Shown here in pieces: positions 4,649 to 5,843 of a stretch of DNA of 5,843 nt (positions within the stretch are counted from its first letter, which is position 1; each line of letters starts with the position of its first letter). Both the position numbers and the translations under genes were made by a program. The notes under the pieces were generated by a model. That model was not told the DNA's origin. It saw nothing but the letters and a program-made list of their open reading frames with translations, and made no database searches. Source of the stretch: Syntrophaceae bacterium UBA4778. Its GTDB lineage: Bacteria; Desulfobacterota; Syntrophia; Syntrophales; UBA4778. The stretch is from assembly GCA_002403175.1 (NCBI GenBank), contig DHHG01000281.1, positions 1-5,843 of the forward strand, in the 5' to 3' direction.

Positions 4649-5843
4649 TTTTCTGCGGTTCAAACGCTCTCTTTGCGCTCAGGAAATCCGGCAGGTGGCG
4701 GAACACGTGCCAGAGGCTCCAGCGATGCTGCCAGATCCGTTTCCCGAATCGGTGACGCCAGCCGGGATCGGAATAGAAGCGTTTCACATGGCTGTTGTAG
4801 AGATAATCCAACCTCTCCCTGGACTCTATCCCATTCGGAATAAAAACGAAGTTGAGACAATTCATCTGCCGCCAGTCTTCGTTGAAGGTTCCTTCTTCCC
4901 GGATCGTTTTCCAGATCGGCGCTCCGGGGAAGGGCGTGAACTTGGCCATGTTCATGTCGTCAAGTCCCAAAGAGAGGACGAAATCACTCGTTTTCCGTAT
5001 TGAATCCTCTGTTTCTCCAGGCAGGCCCATCATGAAGAGCCCCTTCGCGCGCAGGCCGCAAGCCTGGATCCTTGCTACCGTATCACGGACCTCTTCCAGG
5101 CTAACCCCTGATTTGTGCCTTTTTAGCAAGTCCGGATCAGCCGATTCGATTCCGACCGATACCATAAGGCAGCCCGCGTCTTTGAGCATTTTCAGGAGAT
5201 CGCTATCGGCATGGCCGACCCGCACCGCGCAGTTGAACTGAATCCCCAAAGGTTGTGAGGACAGTAACCCGCACAGTTCGGCGATCCGCGGCCGGTACAG
5301 TGTAAAGAGATCGTCATATATATTGATGTGCCTGATACCGAATTCCCGGCGGAGATAGCGCATATGCTCGTATATGTAAGCGGGGCTGTTATAGCGGAAG
5401 GACTTCTTGAAGACAGATCGATCGCAGTAAGAGCACTGATAAGGACAACCCCGGCTCGTGCTCATTGTGGCGCCCGGAACGCGGGTGTAACTGAAAAGGG
5501 GCAGGGTATAGCTCTCCGGAAAGCCTTTCAGTCCGGCATAGTCCGGAAAGGGAAGGGTATCCAGATCAAGAAGCTGAGATCTGGGCGGGTTGACCACGGT
5601 CCGATTACTGTCGCGCCAAATCAATCCGTTAATCTCAGAGAGGTTCCTCCCGGATGCCAACTCGGACAGGATTGCTTCTCCTTCTCCGGGACAGAGAAAA
5701 TCAATCCCAGGGTAACCGTTCATCAAGGCGGCGCCAAGTGCCGAGACATGAACTCCGCCGAAGACTGTTTTAATTGCAGGGCGGGCATCTTTTAGGGCAA
5801 GCGCCATGTCATGGGCGTCGAGGAAACCGGAGGTGGTGGTCGA
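4638..5843 (-). CDS. Cobalamin-binding radical SAM protein, 5' end outside the window
   Basis: A gene fragment of 401 residues that is open to the right edge, so its start is missing. An internal ATG at 5807 is not the true start: the 12 codons before it (STTTSGFLDAHD) continue the same domain. Residues 1 to about 65 are the C-terminal half of a B12-binding domain (FGGVHVSAL, then DFLCPGEGE), as in BchE-type proteins; the cobalamin-ligand His motif would lie upstream, unseen. The radical SAM barrel follows, with RGCPYQCSYC giving the CX3CX2C cluster (C133, C137, C140 of the fragment), then HINIYDDLFT, VSVGIESADPDLLKRHKSG and GLFMMGLPGET. The last 70 or so residues are a helical tail rich in Arg, Trp and His. 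Family members use SAM and often methylcobalamin for C-methylations or ring rearrangements; the substrate cannot be read here. The stop and residues KSNR fall in the adjacent repeat, so the natural C-terminus may have been changed. Confidence 0.9.
   Translation of the reverse strand, partial: STTTSGFLDAHDMALALKDARPAIKTVFGGVHVSALGAALMNGYPGIDFLCPGEGEAILSELASGRNLSEINGLIWRDSNRTVVNPPRSQLLDLDTLPFPDYAGLKGFPESYTLPLFSYTRVPGATMSTSRGCPYQCSYCDRSVFKKSFRYNSPAYIYEHMRYLRREFGIRHINIYDDLFTLYRPRIAELCGLLSSQPLGIQFNCAVRVGHADSDLLKMLKDAGCLMVSVGIESADPDLLKRHKSGVSLEEVRDTVARIQACGLRAKGLFMMGLPGETEDSIRKTSDFVLSLGLDDMNMAKFTPFPGAPIWKTIREEGTFNEDWRQMNCLNFVFIPNGIESRERLDYLYNSHVKRFYSDPGWRHRFGKRIWQHRWSLWHVFRHLPDFLSAKRAFEPQKSNR

Noticed and set aside
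4536..5003. Plus-strand open frame over the repeat element and radical SAM 3' end
   Set aside because: It is antisense to the radical SAM C-terminal region and begins inside the repeat; no recognisable domain.
5328..5795. Plus-strand open frame of 155 codons opposite the radical SAM gene
   Set aside because: The opposite strand encodes the CX3CX2C motif here; the plus product resembles nothing.

Overview
The window looks like chromosome of a Gram-negative bacterium with base composition near 50% GC (by eye). Five of its seven genes encode exported proteins, three of them with lipoprotein signals, and a cobalamin-type radical SAM enzyme and an ICMT-like membrane methyltransferase are also present. 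This mix would suit a Desulfobacterota (former deltaproteobacterial) genome, but that is inference: no rRNA, tRNA or housekeeping marker is present to fix the lineage.

Layout. Positions 1-1232 hold a minus-strand envelope pair: a small exported protein with a His/Gly/Arg-rich tail (1232-765), followed after 43 bp by an OmpA-domain lipoprotein with a glycine zipper (721-47) and a strong terminator-like hairpin at the left edge (1-25). Next is a gene-free, visibly AT-richer stretch of about 700 bp (1233-1931). It ends in a very good sigma70-type promoter (TTGACT, 17 bp, TATACT) that fires rightward into two overlapping small lipoprotein genes (1932-2309 and 2293-2724). These two are divergent paralogues with a BamE/SmpA-like pattern. 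After a 163-bp gap comes a small exported protein (2888-3250) whose whole mature chain is eight 11-residue amphipathic repeats, and then an ICMT-like integral membrane methyltransferase (3353-4027).

The right third is on the minus strand and converges on the methyltransferase. It holds a B12-binding radical SAM gene whose 5' end lies beyond the window (5843-4638) and, downstream, a YhcH/YjgK/YiaL-family sugar-related protein (4486-4040). Between them lies a 134-bp inverted-repeat element (4515-4648) whose arms are degenerate 7-bp tandem repeats. The stop codon and last few codons of the radical SAM gene lie inside this element.

Functional picture: positions 1-3250 form a cluster of outer-membrane or periplasmic proteins, possibly related to envelope maintenance or stress, though no partner gene here proves this. 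The right side is metabolic and unrelated. I see no phage, CRISPR, toxin-antitoxin or defence genes and no clear new multi-gene system. The most noteworthy items are the heptad-built inverted repeat that supplies a gene's stop codon, the synuclein/LEA-like 11-mer repeat protein, and the overlapping lipoprotein paralogues.
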